Source: Agroathelia rolfsii (lineage: Eukaryota > Basidiomycota > Agaricomycetes > Amylocorticiales > Amylocorticiaceae). From it: a stretch of 64,000 nucleotides of DNA. The notes below the pieces were generated by a model. That model had not been told where the DNA came from, made no database searches, and worked only from the letters and a program-made list of their open reading frames with translations. Position numbers and translations under genes: made by a program. The DNA lies in NCBI GenBank assembly GCA_018343915.1, contig JABRWF010000003.1, positions 124,001 through 188,000 of the forward strand, written 5' to 3'. Position 1 is the stretch's first letter. Every line of letters begins with the position of its first letter. Shown here piece after piece: positions 59,094 through 64,000 of this stretch.

Positions 59094-62000
59094 ATGCCAG
59101 CCACGTTGACCCTTACGCCCTCGGCAAGCCTGACATCTGAAAATGAATACTTCAACGACAGCCCGGCTTTCATCCAGGCTCTTCAAGAAATCGTTCTACC
59201 AGGAGATAGTCAGCGTGCACCAGCCAGCCCTCCCCATGAAGAAATCATCAAGACTGTTCATGAGTCAACCAAGCGGCCTCATTCTCCAAGTCCTTCCCCA
59301 GTACTCTCTCAAAAATACGATGACGACCACCATCGCACCAACAACTCTGTTACTGCTTCGTATATTGATGATACCAACATATATGGTGCATCTCGGTTCG
59401 GAGAGTTTGGAGAATATATGAGAAGAAAGCGTGCAAAGCTACAAATTCAAAACACTCAGTTTGAGTCGGAGACATCAGGCGTGGATGAAAACAGTCGGAT
59501 ATTTCGCGGTTTAGCCATTCATGTTAGTCATTTATCAATGTCGAATATGAATGGACTATGTTGATGCATGATTAGATCAATGGACTGACGCAGCCCTCAG
59601 TCCAAGATTTACGACGAATGATAGTCCAATACGGCGGAACATTCCATGCCTACCTAGACAAGAAGTCTCTGGTGTGGGTGTTTTTGTTATCTTTGAAAAT
59701 CCCACCCTTTTTTATGTCTGCTATAGAACGCATATCATCACATGCTCTCTCACACCAGCAAAAGTTCATGAGTTTAAGAACATGAAGGTTGTTCGACCCG
59801 AATGGCTGGTTGACAGCATCACTGCCGGCCGTCTACTTCCGTGGTTCAATTACATCTTCAAGCCTGGACAGCGAGTGGAGGTTTCACAAGGCGTCAGGGT
59901 AGGCCAGACATCTCTGTTAAACAGTGGAACAACCCAGCCCCCTTTACCTTCTTCAAATGAAAGTACAGCAAGTACCAAAACTTCCGTCGCCCCCACCTCT
60001 AGTGAAGAGTTGGAGCCACCTCCTTGTGCCCAACCACGACCTTCATGTGAACTAACGTCCTCGCTATCTTCTGAAACGTCTACCCCACCTCGACCAATCA
60101 CCAAAGTGAAACCCGATTCTCATCCCCAAATCTTTCAGAACCTTCATTCACCGGTCAAAGCTATCGTGGCTAAGGCAAATAATGCTGTCCCAATACAAGC
60201 ATCGACAGCATCGATTCCTCACTATGCAGAACACGACTCCAACCCATTGGCAGCCCAGGCTATGGCCAAACCTGAATGGCGCAAAGCACATACATCTGTA
60301 GCCTCTGACTTCATCGAAGGGTATTACAAAAACTCCAGGCTGCATCACCTCTCGACATGGAAGGCCGAACTCAAGGATCTGGTTGCCCAAGCCCAGGAAC
60401 GCGCAGAGAATAGCAATTTTTCTATCAGTGATGTGGTTCACCAAAGTACCTCTGATGCCGCGCAAGGTATTTCAATGCGTGGCGGTATTCCTCTTCCCTC
60501 TAAAAAGGGAAAACAGAAGGCGGCCGAAGAATACCCACGAGTCATCATGCACTGTGACTTCGATTGCTTCTTTGTGTCTGCCGGCCTCACAACGAGACCT
60601 GAGCTCGTCGGCAAGCCTGTAGTGGTCTGTCACTCTCAAGGTGACCAAGGCGGTGCGGCCAGCACAAGTGAGATCGCCAGTGCAAGTTACGAGGCAAGGG
60701 CTTTTGGGATCAAGAACGGCATGAGGTGAGTAGGACACATGTGGAACACGTCCATCCTCGGCTAATAGAATTTCGTAGTCTACAGCAGGCTCGCAAGTTG
60801 TGTCCAAGCATCGCTACGATACCATATGAATTCGAGCGGTGAGCTCATGGCTCAGTGATGTACATATCGGCATTTACTTACGCGTACGACAGGTACAAAG
60901 AACTCTCGCTTCAATTCTACACAATCTTGATGACTCATGCCGATGATCTTCAAGCTGTCTCTGTTGATGAAGCTCTGATCGACGTGACCACTAGCATCGT
61001 CAGACTGCAAGAACGCGATGCTTTTTCCCATTCAAACACTGTCTCGGACCATGCCAAGTCGCTTGCAGAAACTATCCGTAACCAAGTGCGAGAAGCAACT
61101 CGCTGTGAAGGTATTCTGGCCCCGTTTGTAGTTCGGATCTTTCTAAATCTCGCATACAGTCAGCATCGGAATTGGTTCGAATATCCTCTTAGCACGCCTG
61201 GCCACTCGCCGCGCTAAGCCTGCTAATTCATTCCATTTGACCCTTGATTTATTGCCGTCACTCATCACGAATATGGACATCCGGGACCTTCATGGCTTTG
61301 GCTGGTCTGCACAACAAAAGGCCGCAGACAAGCTTGGAAGCACCAGACTTGGGGAGCTTGTCAATAAAAGCAGGGGTGAGCTATGCGACGTACTCGGAAA
61401 AACGATGGGCGATACGCTCTGGAATGCCATCAGAGGCATCGATCACAGGCGCTTGGAATCGGACAAAGTGAGAAAATCGGTTAGCTGCGAAATCAATGTA
61501 AGCGACTTCATTTTCTTTTCCCTTGTTATTCATTCACTCGTGGTCGGATAACTGAATCGGTCCTAGTACGGAATCCGCTTCGAGAATAACATCCAAGCAG
61601 AGACTTTCATCCTTCAACTTAGCAAAGAAGTATCGCGTAGACTGAATGAGATTAGCATGCGGGGAAAGCATCTGACGCTCAAAGTCATGAAACGTGCTGC
61701 GGATGCATCCATTGAACCTCCCAAGGTAAGCGATTTAGCTCTATCGTACCTTCGACACTAAATCCTACTTTCATCTCAGTTTCTTGGCCATGGGAAATGT
61801 GACACCTTCAACAAGCAAACTCCACTGAATAGCCTTAGTGGTAAGGCTACAGCCGACGATGAAGTCATAGGCGAACATGCATGGCGATTACTCAAATCTT
61901 TCAACTTTGATCCAAAAGAGCTCAGAGGTCTTGGAATACAGGTACAGAAGCTCGAATCTGCCTCTAGTTCCGCAATTGTAGAACCAGGCCAAGCCGTGCT

Positions 62001-63147
62001 CCCATTCAGGCCAGTGGATAATCATGCATCTGATGGCCCAGAGATGGCTGGGCCGTCTTGCTTGGCAGAAGATCATGAAATCGAGTTGATACCCACCCCA
62101 CCCAAGAATGATGTCGCTGCAACGAAAAATCTTGGAGATGAACTGCTCCCGACCATGTCGCAGATCGACCTCTCCGTTTTCAAGGCCTTGCCAGCGGACG
62201 TACAGCAAGAGCTCCATGCAGAGATCAAGCGGCGATCTGAATCACCCGCCGTCCATGCTGTGGGTCAGATCAGTCGCGCAAGCTCTCGACAGAGGTCTAT
62301 TGAGCCCATTGCTGCTGCTGTGGTTGCAATCGCGCCCGTCTGGCCACAGAAGAAGATTAGCATCAAGGGTACTAATGTTAAGCGAATAGCGCAGCAACTC
62401 GCACCGCGAACTCGGGGTACTACCTCGCCCAAGAAGAAGGGTATTTCCAGCAGCAGTAGTATGGGCGGCAATGATAAACGACCACTTGGCCAGGTAAATG
62501 TCACGAAAGAAGAACTGCGGAAGCTCGACATCGACCCAGAAGTGTTCTCGGCGCTGCCAGTAGATATGCAGCGCGAACAGCTCTCTATGGTGCGCGCTCT
62601 CAAAGCACCCGGAGGACCGAATGTGTTTGTGCCGACGCAACGTATGGTGCTCAAGCCGTATGTCCTGTCCAAGGCACCAGGGGCACCTGTCTATCGCATG
62701 CCACCTGCACCGCAGGCCAAGTATCTCAGCCCAGCCGTCCTGAGGCAACAAGGAAAGGAGAAAGGCACCAAGCTTTACTTTACGGAAACGGATGACGTGC
62801 AGGGTGTAATCGAGGCGTGGGTAGAGGCATTCCGCAAACGCCCACCAAACGCAAAGGACATCGATTTCTTTGCGAGGTGGTTGACCAAGTGTGTTGATAG
62901 TGGCCAGTCGGCTGATTCGGGCGTGGAGAGGGCTGTCGCCGTCGTCAAGTGGTGGCTTGTGCTCCTAAGACGACACTGGGGGTCATATGAAATCGGTGCC
63001 CAAGACGACTTTGCCGAGTATCCACTGGACGAAGAGGACCCGGACGATGTCGTAGCCAGGGCCTGGTGGACGGCGTTTACAGAGGTCAAGAAGAAGATGA
63101 ATGAGGTTGCTCGCAAGAAGTTTGGTGGTTCTCTTGCGATACGTTAA
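59094..63147 (+). CDS. REV1: DNA repair protein REV1 (deoxycytidyl transferase)
   Basis: This is a multi-exon gene starting MPATLTLTPSASLTSENEYF at ATG 59094; the in-frame codon before it is TTG. It has FGEFGEYMRRKRAKLQIQN, then a BRCT domain (FRGLAIHINGLTQPSVQDLR, GGTFHAYLDKKSLVTHIITC, VVRPEWLVDSI), the Rev1 helix SDFIEGYYKNSRLHHLSTW, and the Y-family core: IMHCDFDCFFVSAGLTTRPE, SYEARAFGIKNGMSLQQAR, LQAVSVDEALIDVT, EVSIGIGSNILLARLATRRA, DIRDLHGFGW, SVSCEINYGIRFENN. Catalytic acids (DFD and SVDEA) are intact. Two ubiquitin-binding motifs follow (LSVFKALPADVQQEL near 62170 and PEVFSALPVDMQREQL near 62540), then the C-terminal polymerase-interaction domain. It inserts dCMP opposite abasic or damaged bases and recruits other translesion polymerases. 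Confidence 0.95.
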
Positions 63148-63657
63148 GCCCGAAGATGTGATTACATTCAGGCTGGTATCTTTCTCACACTTTTCATCTA
63201 TCAATCTGTTCACAAAACTAATTGTCATCATTTGGTTTATTTTTTATTTATTGCTCATTATATATATATATATATCAAACACATGATATCCAGACACGTG
63301 AGTAGCATTTTAAGCAAGGGCCGCAAGAGCCAAATGGAGGAAGTAGGCGCATGGTCATACAGGAACGTACATATACAGTAAAACGGATAAATGCAGGCTA
63401 TGATACAAATAGGCGGACATCAAATACTGTATAAAAAAAAGACTTGAGGCGTAGAAGCTCGTGGCAGGCATAACTAGAGTAAACATAACTCCATCCATCT
63501 AAATAAACCCTAGAAAAAGCAAGAATGACAAGGGATGGGGCTGTATGACACGTCATAAAAACATATACGACAGATCCCAGGGATGTCGTGGCTCGTGAAA
63601 TAAACATAGATAGCACTATGCGTGAGACCTAATCAACGAGCAAGAGGGGACAACGAA
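63148..63657. other. Convergent gap with TA repeat
   Basis: About 500 bp lie between the REV1 stop and the 3' end of the next gene. A (TA)n run occurs at 63259-63275. No exon is seen. Confidence 0.45.
63259..63275. repeat. (TA)n dinucleotide repeat
   Basis: About eight TA units lie in the gap after REV1. Confidence 0.85.
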
Positions 63658-64000
63658 TCAATACAAGTCCGACCACGATGGGTGATAGGGATTAACGCAC
63701 CACGCAGTAGGTGTCGGCGTCGGCATCGGGCATGATGATGACGGCGAAAGATGTGGATGGTGCCACGGCGAGACGTAGGAGTACGCGGGCGCTTGATTTG
63801 GTACTACAGGCTGAGAATAGCAAGTTGGCATCTGTGCACCGTCCTGGTGTTGCACCCATGGCACTTGGCTGGAAGGATGGCCAACGAGAACAGGAGAAGG
63901 CGTTTGTGGACCGTAGATTGACGATGAGATCGAAGAGTCATCATTCTCCATATAGCTTTCCACACCGTAATAGGATGGTGAGCTGGAAATTCCAGAGAAA
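63658..64000 (-). CDS. C-terminal part of an unidentified protein, 5' end outside window
   Basis: An open frame enters from the right edge and ends at 63658. It reads SGISSSPSYYGVESYMENDD, then SSSIYGPQTPSPVLVGHPSS and further Pro/Ser/Tyr/His-rich sequence to NPYHPSWSDLY. Such low-complexity tails are common at the C-terminus of fungal transcription factors, but no domain is within the window, so I cannot name it. No stop or frame break occurs over 114 codons of skewed composition, which supports coding. Confidence 0.6.
   Translation of the reverse strand, partial: FSGISSSPSYYGVESYMENDDSSISSSIYGPQTPSPVLVGHPSSQVPWVQHQDGAQMPTCYSQPVVPNQAPAYSYVSPWHHPHLSPSSSCPMPTPTPTAWCVNPYHPSWSDLY

Noticed and set aside
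1..64000. CRISPR arrays, operons, Shine-Dalgarno sites
   Set aside because: The window is eukaryotic with spliceosomal introns; no spaced direct repeats were seen.

Overview
The window looks like nuclear DNA of a filamentous basidiomycete. Genes are dense and split by many short introns of about 45-110 bp with GT...AG ends, untranslated gaps are short, and the gene set is eukaryotic: Dicer, the EMC subunit EMC4, ALG2, REV1, the cleavage/polyadenylation factor PFS2, a spartin/senescence protein. Several families (PL14 lyase, H-type lectin, GH35 with many micro-exons, MDR reductase clusters) remind me of plant-associated Agaricomycetes such as Rhizoctonia/Ceratobasidium. That genus-level guess is inference from family content only. 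Coordinates of spliced genes are given start-to-stop; exon joints I could verify by reading frame are listed in the entries.

Left third (1-23 kb). A protein kinase runs off the left edge (-). An unrecognised, apparently decaying gene follows (-, about 2.5-3.9 kb). Next come PFS2 (+), an H-type lectin (-), a mutated copy of the PFS2 3' end (about 7.99-8.26 kb) and an F-box protein (+). A secreted GH35 beta-galactosidase in 25 exons (-) lies head-to-head with an L-rhamnose mutarotase (+), which is followed by EMC4 (+). A complete Dicer is on the opposite strand (17.9-22.9 kb).

Middle (23-45 kb). Three paralogous zinc-free MDR reductases (23.6, 29.0-30.4 and 31.5-32.9 kb) are interleaved with ALG2 (-) and a secreted polysaccharide lyase family 14 enzyme (+, with a GC-AG intron). 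A miniature inverted-repeat element sits at 33.9-34.0 kb. Then come MCP1 (+), a short sterol-glucosyltransferase-like enzyme (+), and a large Na,K-ATPase-like type IIC P-type ATPase (-).

Right third (45-64 kb). A 4.5 kb stretch without a recognisable gene contains strong hairpins. It is followed by a graveyard: an SDR pseudogene with two in-frame stops, a 5'-truncated LINE remnant flanked by a 16-bp target-site duplication, and a second, more eroded SDR relic. An intact NmrA-like gene (-), a 2.8 kb gap, a spartin/senescence-domain protein (+), REV1 (+) and the 3' end of an unidentified gene (-, off the right edge) complete the window.

Most genes are housekeeping and not obviously co-functional. 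The exceptions are the divergent beta-galactosidase/rhamnose mutarotase pair plus PL14, which would suit pectin or polyuronate use, and the MDR triplet. I found no tRNA, rRNA, CRISPR array or other clear RNA gene. I did not find a clearly new multi-gene system. The least explained items are the hairpin-rich gene-free zone at 48.4-48.7 kb and the decaying gene at 2.5-3.9 kb.
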